NCBI GenBank assembly: GCA_036620675.1
Contig: JAZHEE010000015.1
From: Jejubacter sp036620675
Lineage (GTDB): Bacteria > Pseudomonadota > Gammaproteobacteria > Enterobacterales > Enterobacteriaceae
DNA length: 64,000 bases
Reading direction: 5' to 3' (one strand)
Notes under the pieces: generated by a model
What the model saw: only the letters and a program-made list of their open reading frames with translations
Told to the model about the DNA's origin: nothing
Databases searched by the model: none
Program-made: the position numbers and the translations under genes
Part shown: one piece after another, positions 1 through 8,727 of the stretch
How positions within the stretch are numbered: position 1 is the stretch's first letter
Layout of the letters: each line of letters starts with the position of its first letter

Positions 1-1217
1 GCGGGCAGTTCCGTTCATTGCCGGGAAACTCCCTCTCCCGTTTCGGGAGAGGGCCGGGGTGAGGGTGACAGGCGGCTTCGGCGCCTGGTTTCAGAATAAA
101 ACCGGCAGAATATAATGATGCGGCGGGCAGTTCCGTTCACTTTGAGCCACTGCTTCTCTGTGGATTCAGCGCCGGTGAACGGGCCAGGGGGGGTCAGTCG
201 CCGCTCCCCTGGCGACCCGGGCTTCCCGGTGGTAAAAAACGCCGCTGACGTGGGCCCCTTCGCTTATCACGCCGGGCTTTTCGGAACGGGCAAGAGTCGC
301 CATCCCAGGCGGCCTTACCCTGTCGCGACATCCTGTCGCTCCTCCGGCCCTGCGTGAACGCTACGGCGTTTTTTAAGCCGGGATATAAGCCCCTCGTCGC
401 TTCAGTCTGTTTTTTCAAATGACACCAGAAATACCTTTACGGATAAGTTTGGGCAGAAGATTCAGGGCGGTGACATTCTCCGGCCTGAAAATCGCCGGAG
501 TATTCCCGGCGGCCAGGGTCAGCCCGACAGGACGTCGGGCTGAGGGCGTGCGGCACAGGGAGGTGGCGTCACGCCCGACCCGTCCGGCTGGCGGGAATAC
601 GCAGGGGCCCGCGTCAGCGGCGATTTTCACGCCGGAAAGCGGGGTTGTCAGGGGCGGCATTTGAGCCCCTGGCCCGTTCACCGGTTCCGCAACCGGCATA
701 AGAGAAATCACCTTAAGGTGAACGGAACTTCCGCCAGCGTGGCATATTTTCCCGGAATACGACTCTTCACTGTGGACTCACGGGTTCCAGAACCGGCATA
801 TAAAAATACCCTTAAGGTGAACGGAACCTTCGCCAGCGCGACATATTCTTTCAGAACACGGCATAGACGCAAAAATAGCGCAACCGGCATAACCACGTAC
901 TACAACCGTCGTCCTGGCCTGCATCTGAAAGGCCACCGGGCAGAATATGATGATGCGGCGGCTGTTCCGTTCACTTTGGTTTCTGCTTCTCTGCTGATTC
1001 ACCAGCTTGGTTATCGACATGAACAAACTGCGATATCCCGAATTCACGCGTGGTAAACAGCGTTTTCTTCAACGCAATATACTCAACCAAAAGTATACCG
1101 CTCCCGGTTTACTCCGGTTTTATGCTAATCCGCGATAAACCTTTCTTTTTTGTGAGCCGCGACAAGTTTTACGTTACGACGTAGTATGGGGATGAGCCAT
1201 AAGTCGTTGGAGTGACT
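1..1217. repeat. Repeat-rich intergenic region with no convincing gene
   Basis: No open frame here looks like a real protein; overlapping short frames on both strands are GC-rich, low in complexity and lack ribosome sites. The stretch holds several pieces of a dispersed element whose ends read TTCCGTTCAC...GTGAACGGAA: about 1-25, 103-190, 675-728, 770-830 and 945-1020. A further, complete copy lies at 37577-37690. There are also perfect hairpins: CCCTCTCCCG/CGGGAGAGGG around 33-55, and CAGCCCGAC/GTCGGGCTG at 520-542. The 415-711 minus frame probably reads through repetitive DNA rather than a gene. Confidence 0.6.
33..55. repeat. Perfect 10-bp hairpin (REP-like)
   Basis: CCCTCTCCCG, loop TTT, CGGGAGAGGG. 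It is followed by GCCGGGGTGAGGG, a sequence type common between genes in enterobacteria. It could terminate transcription of a gene to the left of the window, but no T-tract follows, so a dispersed palindromic repeat is the safer call. Confidence 0.5.
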
Positions 1218-1796
1218 ATGTCATCGCTAAAAATTGACGTGATTAAAGATAAGATCCTGTCGGAAAACTACTTCGTGCTGCGCAATATCACCTATGACCT
1301 GAGCCGTGGGAACGGTGAAGTGGTGCGCCACAAGAGGGAGGTTTACGATCGGGGCAATGGCGCCACCATCCTGCTCTATAATCGGGAACGACGCAGCGTG
1401 GTGCTGACGCGCCAGTTTCGGGTGGCGACCTGGGTTAACGGCAATGCCGATGGAATGCTTATTGAAAGCTGCGCCGGGCTGCTGGATGCCGATGAGCCTG
1501 AAGTATGCGCCCGTAAAGAAGCGATAGAAGAAACCGGCTTTGCAGTGGGCGAGGTGACAAAGCTGTTCGAACTCTATATGTCGCCCGGCGGCGTAACTGA
1601 ACTGATTCACTTCTTTATGGCCGAATACAGCGAGGCCGTGCGGGTCAACGCCGGCGGCGGCGTTGAAGATGAAGATATCGATGTGCTGGAGATTCCCTTC
1701 GAACGCGCGCTGGCGATGGTGCGCAGCGGCGAGATCCGCGACGGTAAGACCGTGATTCTGCTCCAGCATTTGCAACTGCTGGGCATAATGAATTAA
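1218..1796 (+). CDS. nudK: GDP-mannose pyrophosphatase NudK (Nudix hydrolase)
   Basis: Hydrolyses GDP-mannose (and related nucleotide sugars in the E. coli enzyme) to GMP and mannose-1-phosphate in the cytoplasm. The 192-residue product matches E. coli NudK in length (191) and closely in sequence. The Nudix helix region lies at residues 87-108, with KEAIEETG at 100-107 supplying metal-binding glutamates. ATG at 1218 is preferred over the in-frame GTG at 1212 because GGAG at 1209-1212 sits 5 nt before it. It converges on tktB with only 29 bp between the stop codons. Confidence 0.93.
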   Translation: MSSLKIDVIKDKILSENYFVLRNITYDLSRGNGEVVRHKREVYDRGNGATILLYNRERRSVVLTRQFRVATWVNGNADGMLIESCAGLLDADEPEVCARKEAIEETGFAVGEVTKLFELYMSPGGVTELIHFFMAEYSEAVRVNAGGGVEDEDIDVLEIPFERALAMVRSGEIRDGKTVILLQHLQLLGIMN

Positions 1797-1825
1797 CGCT
1801 GGCCGCTCCCTGGCCCGTGCTCTGG

Positions 1826-3829
1826 CTACCGAGGCTGTCGCGCCAGGGTCTGGCGCGCTTTGTCGGCGATATTATCGACGGTGAAGCCGAAGAATGGAAA
1901 AAGCTGCTCCGCCGGGGCTGACTCGCCGTAACTGGTCATACCGACTACATCACCGTGCAGGCCGACATATTTACGCCAGTAATCGGCAATACCTGCTTCG
2001 ATCGCCACCCGGGCAGTGACGCGGGCGGGCAGTACTGATTCTCGCCAGTCGTCATCCTGGGCGTCGAAGGTATCGGTGGAAGGCAGTGACACCACTCGTA
2101 CCCCCACGCCTTCCTGTTCAAGGCGCTCCGCCGCCTGCATCGTTACTGCCACCTCCGAGCCGGTGGCGATCAGAATCAGTTCGGTTTCCCCCTGGCTCTC
2201 TTTCAGTACGTAACCGCCGCGGGCCACCGCGTCGAGCTGTAGCGGCGTGCGATCCATCTGCGGTAGCCCCTGACGCGAAAGAATCAGCGCCGTGGGGCCG
2301 GTGTGGCGTTCAATGGCCGCTTTCCAGGCGACGGCGGTTTCCACCTGATCGCAGGGGCGCCAGGTGCTGAAGTTGGGCGTCAGCCGCAGGCTGGCGAGCT
2401 GCTCCACCGCCTGGTGGGTCGGCCCGTCTTCCCCCAGGCCGATGGAGTCGTGGGTGTAGATCATAATCTGGTGGGCCTTCATTAACGCCGCCATGCGCGC
2501 CGCATTGCGGGCGTACTCCACGAAGGTCAGGAAGGTGGCGCTGTAGGGCAGAAAGCCGCCGTGCAGGGCGATACCGTTGCTGATGGCGGTCATGGCGAAT
2601 TCGCGCACACCGTAGTGGATGTAGTTTCCGGCATTATCCTCTTTGAGCGAGCGGGAGCCGGACCAGATGGTCAGGTTGCTGGGCGCCAGATCCGCCGAGC
2701 CGCCCATCAGCTCCGGTAGCGACGGGCCGAAGGCGTTAAGGCAGTTCTGCGACGCCTTACGGCTGGCTACCTTCGCCGGGTTGGCCTGCAACTGATGAAT
2801 AACGCCCTGACTCAGCGCCGCCCAGTCTTCCGGCAGTTCGCCACGCATCCGGCGCATAAATTCCCGCCCCTGTTGCGGGTAAGCGTCGCACCATTCCGCC
2901 AGTCGTTTTTCCCAATCGGCTTCGGCGCGCTCGCCGCGTTCTCTGGCGTCCCAGGCCTGGTAGATATCGTCGGGAATCGAGAAGGGGGGATATGTCCAGC
3001 CCAACTGTTTGCGGGCCAGCGCCACCTCCGCTTCGCCCAGCGGCGCGCCATGGGCCTCTTCCTTGCCGGCTTTATTGGGGGAGCCGAAGCCGATGGTGGT
3101 ACGGCAGATAATCAGAGAAGGCTTGTCCGTCACCCGCTGAGCTTCCTGAATTGCGCGGCGAATAGCCTGCGGATCGTGACCGTCAATTTCATGGACTACG
3201 TGCCAGTGATAGGCTTCAAAGCGCTTAGCGGTGTCGTCGGTAAACCAGCCTTTGGTTTCGCCGTCAATAGAGATGCCGTTGCAGTCATAAAAGCCAATCA
3301 GCTTACCCAGCCCAAGGGTTCCGGCAAGTCCACAGGCTTCGTGAGAGATGCCTTCCATCAGGCAGCCGTCGCCCATAAACACCCAGGTGTAGTGGTCGAC
3401 CACTTCATGGCCCGGCTGGTTAAACTGTGCCGCCAGGGTGCGTTCGGCAATGGCCATGCCCACGGCGTTAGCCAGCCCCTGGCCCAGCGGGCCGGTGGTG
3501 GTTTCGACACCGGGCGTCAGCCCCGATTCCGGATGGCCGGGGGTACGGGAGTGAAGCTGGCGGAAGTTTTTCAACTCGTCCAGCGGCAGATCGTAACCGC
3601 TCAGATGCAGCAGGCTGTAGAGCAGCATTGAAGCGTGCCCGTTAGAGAGCACAAAGCGATCGCGATCCGGCCATAGCGGGTTGGCCGGGTTGTGTTTCAG
3701 AAAGTCGTTCCACAGTACTTCGGCGATATCCGCCATCCCCATAGGCGCACCGGGATGCCCCGAGTTCGCTTTCTGTACGGCGTCCATACTCAGGGCGCGA
3801 ATAGCGTTGGCAAGTTGTTGTCGGTTCAT
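1826..3829 (-). CDS. tktB: Transketolase 2
   Basis: Thiamine-diphosphate enzyme of the non-oxidative pentose phosphate pathway; moves two-carbon ketol units between sugar phosphates. The 667 residues equal the E. coli TktB length. Visible residues are His25 in SGHPGAP, His65 and His99 (substrate/cofactor site) and the ThDP-Mg motif starting GDG at 153-155 with Asn184. It lies 20 bp downstream of talA on the same strand, so the two are probably one operon, as in E. coli, where talA-tktB is induced by RpoS in stationary phase. TGGAG precedes the ATG. Choice of TktB over TktA rests on the talA/maeB context. Confidence 0.95.
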   Translation of the reverse strand: MNRQQLANAIRALSMDAVQKANSGHPGAPMGMADIAEVLWNDFLKHNPANPLWPDRDRFVLSNGHASMLLYSLLHLSGYDLPLDELKNFRQLHSRTPGHPESGLTPGVETTTGPLGQGLANAVGMAIAERTLAAQFNQPGHEVVDHYTWVFMGDGCLMEGISHEACGLAGTLGLGKLIGFYDCNGISIDGETKGWFTDDTAKRFEAYHWHVVHEIDGHDPQAIRRAIQEAQRVTDKPSLIICRTTIGFGSPNKAGKEEAHGAPLGEAEVALARKQLGWTYPPFSIPDDIYQAWDARERGERAEADWEKRLAEWCDAYPQQGREFMRRMRGELPEDWAALSQGVIHQLQANPAKVASRKASQNCLNAFGPSLPELMGGSADLAPSNLTIWSGSRSLKEDNAGNYIHYGVREFAMTAISNGIALHGGFLPYSATFLTFVEYARNAARMAALMKAHQIMIYTHDSIGLGEDGPTHQAVEQLASLRLTPNFSTWRPCDQVETAVAWKAAIERHTGPTALILSRQGLPQMDRTPLQLDAVARGGYVLKESQGETELILIATGSEVAVTMQAAERLEQEGVGVRVVSLPSTDTFDAQDDDWRESVLPARVTARVAIEAGIADYWRKYVGLHGDVVGMTSYGESAPAEQLFPFFGFTVDNIADKARQTLARQPR

Positions 3830-3849
3830 TATTCACTCCAGGGCGGCAG

Positions 3850-4800
3850 TTAGAATCTGGAGGAGAGGAGATCCTCCAGCTTACGTTGATCGACAGCGAA
3901 CAGCCGAATGCCTTCGGCCAGTTTGTCCACCGCCATCGGATCTTCATTGTGTTCCCAGCGAAACTCCGCTTCATCCAGCGGGGTCGGGCGTTTAAAGCCC
4001 TGTGAACTGGGAACCAGCTTGCGGGGGGCGGGTTCTTCGCTTTCCTGCAACTGCTGAAGCAGGGATGGCGAAATGGTCAGGCGGTCACAGCCCACCAGCG
4101 CCAGAATCTGTTCGGTACGGCGGAAGCTGGCCCCCATGACGATGGTTTCGAAGTTGTGTTGCTTATACCAGGCATAGATATTACGCACCGACTTCACGCC
4201 GGGATCTTCATCCACCACATAGGGATTCAGGGGCTGGCGTGCCTGGTACCAGTCGTAAATACGGCCCACGAAAGGGGAGATCAGAAAAACGCCTGCTTCA
4301 GCACAGGCCCTGGCCTGGGCGAAGGAGAACAGTAGGGTGAGGTTACAGTTAATACCCTCTTTTTCCAGCAATTCTGCGGCGCGGATCCCCTCCCAGGTGG
4401 AAGCGAGCTTAATCAGAATGCGCGATTTATCGATGCCCTGCTGCTGATACAGCTCCACCAGACGGCGGGCTTTATCGATGCTCTTTTCCTGATTGAAGGA
4501 GAGACGGGCGTCCACTTCGGTGGAGACGCGGCCCGGAATGCTCTTGAGAATTTCTACGCCAAAGTTGACCGCCAGCTTATCGCAGGCGTTCATAACCTGC
4601 TCTTCGTGGCTGGCTCCCTGCTGTTTACCCCATTCGATGGCATCATGAATCAGAGGCTGGTACTGCTCCAGCGCTGCGGCTTTGAGCAGCAGGGAAGGGT
4701 TAGTGGTGGCGTCTTGTGGCTGATAGTGGCGAATAGACTCAATGTCGCCGCTGTCGGCAACTACGGTGGTGAACTGTTTGATCGCATCTAGCTGGTTCAT
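3850..4800 (-). CDS. talA: Transaldolase A
   Basis: Transfers a dihydroxyacetone unit from sedoheptulose-7-P to glyceraldehyde-3-P. The 316 residues equal E. coli TalA. The Schiff-base lysine is Lys131 (in ILIKLASTW); Asn35 and the ATTNPSLL stretch at 31-38 are in the conserved N-terminal strand. The ATG at 4800 is chosen because AGGGAG lies just upstream and the homologue begins MNQLDAIKQ. The frame stays open for 29 more codons upstream, but these fall in the dispersed repeat at 4818-5107 and are not coding. First gene of talA-tktB, divergent from maeB. Confidence 0.95.
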   Translation of the reverse strand: MNQLDAIKQFTTVVADSGDIESIRHYQPQDATTNPSLLLKAAALEQYQPLIHDAIEWGKQQGASHEEQVMNACDKLAVNFGVEILKSIPGRVSTEVDARLSFNQEKSIDKARRLVELYQQQGIDKSRILIKLASTWEGIRAAELLEKEGINCNLTLLFSFAQARACAEAGVFLISPFVGRIYDWYQARQPLNPYVVDEDPGVKSVRNIYAWYKQHNFETIVMGASFRRTEQILALVGCDRLTISPSLLQQLQESEEPAPRKLVPSSQGFKRPTPLDEAEFRWEHNEDPMAVDKLAEGIRLFAVDQRKLEDLLSSRF

Positions 4801-4817
4801 TTGAAACTCCCTGGTTA

Positions 4818-5107
4818 TATACCCGTCATACTTCAAGCTGCAGGTGCCTTGACTTCGCTCAGCTATTCGGCCCTTCCTGGGCCGCACTTATCGTGCGTTC
4901 AAATCTGTTCCTGACAGATTTGTCATCCCGGTTACATAGTTTTTCTATGCTGCTGGGGATGATGAGCCTCGGCTTACCCTGTGGGCCAGCGCAAGCGCTG
5001 TTCAAACCGGCTTGTCACTCCCTTGCCGCGTTACGAGGCCGTGCTGAAGCACGTTGATATCTGCCTGCGATAGATATGTCCTGCGACTCGAATTAGTTAG
5101 GTTATAG
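4818..5107. repeat. 290-bp dispersed palindromic intergenic repeat, copy 1
   Basis: Begins TATACCCGTCATACTTCAAG and ends CGACTCGAATTAGTTAGGTTATA, so its ends are imperfect inverted repeats. A second copy lies at 19788-20091. Shared internal blocks include GGGCCGCACTTATCGTGCG and CAAGCGCTGTTCAAACCGG. The ends resemble palindromic intergenic elements known in Yersinia, Serratia and Dickeya. No coding capacity. It fills most of the gap between talA and maeB and so lies upstream of the talA-tktB transcript. Confidence 0.8.
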
Positions 5108-5331
5108 AAAATACCTTTTGGCATAACAGAAAAAGGATAGCAGAGAGGTGTGGTAATGCTTTGCAGGATATGTAACATAAAGGTTAAAACTAAATAACAT
5201 TTAGAGACCCGCAATGCTGATACTTTGGCTCCGTTCAAAGTTTGCGTGGCGGCTCGGCGCGATACTCTACCGGTGCCAGATGGCGCCATATCCCTGACAT
5301 CTTCCTTAGCAAAAAAGATAGGAACAAAACA

Positions 5332-7611
5332 ATGGACGAACAGTTGAAGCAAAGTGCCCTCGATTTTCACGAGTTCCCCGTCCCGGGCAAAATTCAGGTC
5401 GCACCGACCAAGCCGCTGGCGACCCAGCGCGATCTGGCGCTGGCCTACTCCCCGGGCGTGGCGGCACCTTGCCTTGAGATTGCCGATGATCCGCTGGCAG
5501 CTCACAAATATACGGCGCGCGGTAACCTGGTGGCCGTGGTTTCTAACGGTACGGCGGTGCTGGGCCTGGGAAACATCGGCGCGCTGGCCGGTAAACCCGT
5601 TATGGAAGGTAAGGGGGTGCTGTTCAAGAAATTCGCCGGTATTGATGTATTCGATATCGAAGTCGATGAAATGGATCCCGATAAGCTTATCGATGTGGTA
5701 GCGGCGCTGGAGCCGACCTTCGGCGGGATCAACCTGGAAGACATTAAAGCGCCGGAATGTTTCTATATTGAGAAAAAACTGCGCGAGCGCATGAATATTC
5801 CGGTGTTCCACGACGACCAGCACGGTACCGCCATTATCTGTACCGCTGCGGTGCTGAACGGTCTGCGGGTGGTGAAAAAGAATATCTCCGATGTTCGTCT
5901 GGTGGTTTCCGGCGCCGGCGCTTCGGCCATCGCCTGTATGAACCTGCTGGTAGCCCTGGGGATGCAGAAGCACAACATCGTGGTGTGCGACTCCAAAGGC
6001 GTAATCTACAAGGGCCGTGAAGAGAACATGGCCGAAACTAAAGCGGCCTACGCCATCGATGACAACGGCCAACGCACCCTTAGCGAAGCGATTGAAGGCG
6101 CCGATATTTTCCTGGGTTGCTCCGGCCCGAAAGTGATGACCCAGGAGATGGTCAGGAAGATGGCCGACTCGCCGCTGATTCTGGCGCTGGCTAATCCGGA
6201 GCCGGAGATCATGCCGCCGCTGGCGAAAGAAGTTCGCCCCGACGCCATTATCTGCACCGGTCGTTCCGACTTCCCCAACCAGGTGAACAACGTTCTCTGC
6301 TTCCCGTTTATCTTCCGCGGCGCGCTGGATGTGGGCGCCACCGCCATTAACGAAGAGATGAAACTGGCGGCGGTTCACGCCATTGCCGAGCTGGCCCACG
6401 CCGAACAGAGCGAAGTGGTTGCTTCCGCTTATGGCGATCAGGAACTTTCCTTCGGGCCGGAGTACCTGATCCCTAAACCGTTCGATCCGCGTCTTATCGT
6501 CAAGATCGCCCCGGCCGTGGCGAAGGCGGCGATGGATTCCGGCGTGGCGACGCGTCCTATCAGCGATTTCGAAGCCTATAAGGATAAGCTGACCGAGTTC
6601 GTTTATAAAACCAACCTGTTTATGAAGCCGATTTTCTCCCAGGCCCGTAAGGATCCCAAACGCGTGGTGCTGGCAGAAGGCGAGGACAGCCGCGTGCTGC
6701 ACGCCACCCAGGAGCTAATCACCCTGGGGCTGGCGAAGCCCATTCTGATAGGTCGCCCAAGCGTTATTGAAATGCGCATCAAGAAACTGGGCCTGCAGAT
6801 CGAGCCGGGCCGCGATTTCGAGATCGTTAATAACGAATCCGATCCGCGCTACAAGTCTTACTGGAACGAGTATTACGAGATCATGAAGCGCCGCGGCGTG
6901 ACTCAGGAGCAGGCCCAGCGGGCGATTCTGAGCAACACCACCGCCATCGGCGCCATCATGGTGCATCGCGGCGAGGCCGACGCGCTGATCTGCGGTACTA
7001 TCGGCGAATATCATGAGCATTTTTCGGTAGTGGAAAAGCTGTTTGGCTATCGCGAAGGGGTCAGCGCTGCCGGGGCAATGAACGCGCTGCTGCTGCCGAG
7101 CGGCAACACCTTTATTGCCGATACCTATGTGAATGACGATCCTACGCCGGAGCAGCTGTCGGAAATCACCCTGATGGCGGCGGAGACCGTACGTCGTTTC
7201 GGGATTGAGCCTAAGGTGGCGCTGCTGTCGCACTCCAGTTACGGCTCTTCGGACGCCCCGGCGGCCTGTAAGATGCGCCAGACCCTGGAGCTGGTGCGTG
7301 AACGGGCGCCGGATTTGATGATCGATGGCGAAATGCACGGCGATGCGGCGCTGATGGAAAATATCCGTCACGACCGTATGCCGGACAGCCCGCTGAAAGG
7401 TTCGGCGAACATCCTGATTATGCCGAATATGGAAGCGGCGCGTATCAGCTACAACCTGCTGCGGGTCTCCAGTTCTGAAGGGGTGACGGTTGGGCCAGTG
7501 TTGATGGGCATCGCCAAACCGGTTCACGTACTGACTTCTATCGCTTCAGTACGTCGTATCGTGAATATGGTGGCGCTGGCGGTGGTCGAAGCTCAGACGA
7601 ATCCGCTGTAA
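5332..7611 (+). CDS. maeB: NADP-dependent malic enzyme MaeB
   Basis: Oxidatively decarboxylates malate to pyruvate with NADP+. The 759 residues equal E. coli MaeB. N-terminal malic-enzyme domain with Tyr39 (in YSPGVAAP), SNGTAVLGLGNIG at 71-83, metal-site Glu136-Asp137 and HDDQHGTA at 160-167; then a Rossmann NADP domain. Residues from about 430 to the end form a phosphotransacetylase-like domain, which in E. coli binds regulatory acetyl-CoA. ATG at 5332 has AGGA 9 nt upstream; an open extension to 5242 has no ribosome site and is rejected. Divergent from talA. Confidence 0.96.
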   Translation: MDEQLKQSALDFHEFPVPGKIQVAPTKPLATQRDLALAYSPGVAAPCLEIADDPLAAHKYTARGNLVAVVSNGTAVLGLGNIGALAGKPVMEGKGVLFKKFAGIDVFDIEVDEMDPDKLIDVVAALEPTFGGINLEDIKAPECFYIEKKLRERMNIPVFHDDQHGTAIICTAAVLNGLRVVKKNISDVRLVVSGAGASAIACMNLLVALGMQKHNIVVCDSKGVIYKGREENMAETKAAYAIDDNGQRTLSEAIEGADIFLGCSGPKVMTQEMVRKMADSPLILALANPEPEIMPPLAKEVRPDAIICTGRSDFPNQVNNVLCFPFIFRGALDVGATAINEEMKLAAVHAIAELAHAEQSEVVASAYGDQELSFGPEYLIPKPFDPRLIVKIAPAVAKAAMDSGVATRPISDFEAYKDKLTEFVYKTNLFMKPIFSQARKDPKRVVLAEGEDSRVLHATQELITLGLAKPILIGRPSVIEMRIKKLGLQIEPGRDFEIVNNESDPRYKSYWNEYYEIMKRRGVTQEQAQRAILSNTTAIGAIMVHRGEADALICGTIGEYHEHFSVVEKLFGYREGVSAAGAMNALLLPSGNTFIADTYVNDDPTPEQLSEITLMAAETVRRFGIEPKVALLSHSSYGSSDAPAACKMRQTLELVRERAPDLMIDGEMHGDAALMENIRHDRMPDSPLKGSANILIMPNMEAARISYNLLRVSSSEGVTVGPVLMGIAKPVHVLTSIASVRRIVNMVALAVVEAQTNPL

Positions 7612-7623
7612 CGGGCGTTGATG

Positions 7624-7655
7624 GAATGCTCCCATAAAGGGAGCATTCTATTAAA
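7624..7655 (+). terminator. Hairpin downstream of maeB
   Basis: GAATGCTCCC (7624-7633), loop ATAAA, GGGAGCATTC (7639-7648), followed by TATTAAAG. The stem is a perfect 10 bp, but the T-tract is weak. It lies 13 bp past the maeB stop. Confidence 0.6.
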
Positions 7656-7702
7656 GTCTTTATCGTCAATAATCTTCGTGGATTTGATGGTTCTCTGAGA
7701 GC

Positions 7703-8119
7703 TTAATACAGATTTTTTTTATAATATTTTATTCTGCTGTCATAGCCTGTTATCAGGCATATATGATAAGTATCATTGTAGCCATAAGAGTTTTTTTCAT
7801 AAACCGAAGCCTCGGCTAAGCATTCATTTTCAATATAAGTATCCCAACCTTTTTTCGCTTTCCTGGCCAGTCTGGCGACGGTAGCTTTATCATAGGGTCT
7901 CTCTTCAGGGGAAGATATCGATTGAAAATATTTATTGAACGATCTCTGATATTCTTTTTTCTTTTGAATGGCTACATCCATAATACACACAGTGATTTCG
8001 GCCGTGTGTGACATATTCGTACAATACGGGAAAGAGGCGTTATCTTTATCATGGGATTCATTTGCGTAAGAGTAGAACGCTGATGGCAGGAGTAATAAAA
8101 AAAACATAAATAGCTTCAT
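7703..8119 (-). CDS. LprI-type lysozyme inhibitor (DUF1311), predicted immunity protein
   Basis: A 138-residue secreted protein with a signal peptide (about residues 1-19, cleaved near SYA-NES). The rest fits the LprI/DUF1311 pattern: paired cysteines (C33, C45) near the start, then W92, an ECLAEA segment and a late CL..G motif with Arg. Family members bind and inhibit lysozymes in the periplasm. The gene starts in the last codon of the upstream frame (TAATG overlap), and that upstream gene is a broken lysozyme-like one, so this probably was or is its immunity partner. Strongly AT-rich compared with neighbours, suggesting transfer. Confidence 0.7.
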   Translation of the reverse strand: MKLFMFFLLLLPSAFYSYANESHDKDNASFPYCTNMSHTAEITVCIMDVAIQKKKEYQRSFNKYFQSISSPEERPYDKATVARLARKAKKGWDTYIENECLAEASVYEKNSYGYNDTYHICLITGYDSRIKYYKKNLY

Positions 8120-8573
8120 TACTTCTTTCCTTGTAGATAGCGTATACGACCTCTGACAGACTCATATTCGAGCAAAGAAGGAGTTTCTCTTATTAATCTG
8201 ATAACGCTTTCTTTTTTATTTTTCTCAAAATATGAAACCATCTTATAGTTTAGGGAACCCTGATATTTCATATCAACAAAAATTATCTTTTTGCTGCTTA
8301 ACAAAGTCTCGGGCGCTACAGTGGCTTTTTCGGGAGGCTTCAGCTATTTTTTTTTGTTTGTTCAGATGGAATGCCAGCAGAAGTCAGATCGCGAATAATC
8401 CCGGTGGTTGAGCGGTATTTTAGATCGTGACCTCGTCCTATTGTAACACCAGAACCGTAGGCATGGCACCGGGATGAGATTCCCGGCCAGTGAATTTTTC
8501 TTGAGTAATAAAGGCTGCCGGGAATGTTATTGCCTTCGGCACGGAAAGTGAGTAGTCCTTCTCTGGGCTCCAT
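8119..8573 (-). pseudogene. Frameshifted lysozyme-like (T4/pesticin-type muramidase) gene
   Basis: Reading from ATG 8573 (GGAG 10 nt upstream), the product starts MEPREGLLTFRAEGN and contains SGVTIGRGHDL, the Glu...Thr...Asp arrangement of T4/pesticin-type lysozymes. The frame breaks at a run of nine T (8347-8355, plus strand) and again at a run of five A (8278-8282). Removing one base from each restores one continuous product of about 150 residues ending RGRIRYLQGKK, whose stop overlaps the next gene as TAATG. Either a recent pseudogene or two homopolymer errors in the assembly. AT-rich. Not a housekeeping gene; it may once have been an effector domain delivered by a secretion system. Confidence 0.6.
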
Positions 8574-8680
8574 GTGCAATGTTCTCCATAAATACGCTTT
8601 AACGGTATATCTCAGATATCAGTTATTTTTATTTTCATCAAGGCATATCTGTACGCTATCGCCGGTTCTGAAAATGGAAA

Positions 8681-8708
8681 ACGATCGCCCGCCAGCAGTG
8701 CGATCGTG
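8681..8708 (-). terminator. Rho-independent terminator of amiA-hemF
   Basis: On the minus strand CGATCGC, an 11-base loop, GCGATCG, then TTTTCC. It lies 20 bp past the hemF stop and separates that operon from the AT-rich insert. Confidence 0.65.
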
Positions 8709-8727
8709 ATTTCGCTCCAGGGAGTGA

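Noticed and set aside
415..711. 98-codon minus-strand frame ending NLLPKLIRKG
   Set aside because: It overlaps another frame on the plus strand and dispersed repeats; low-complexity text without a ribosome site. I treat it as repetitive DNA.
5002..6702. 566-codon open frame antisense to maeB
   Set aside because: High-GC shadow of a strongly conserved gene; no ribosome site, and the composition mirrors the codon pattern of maeB.
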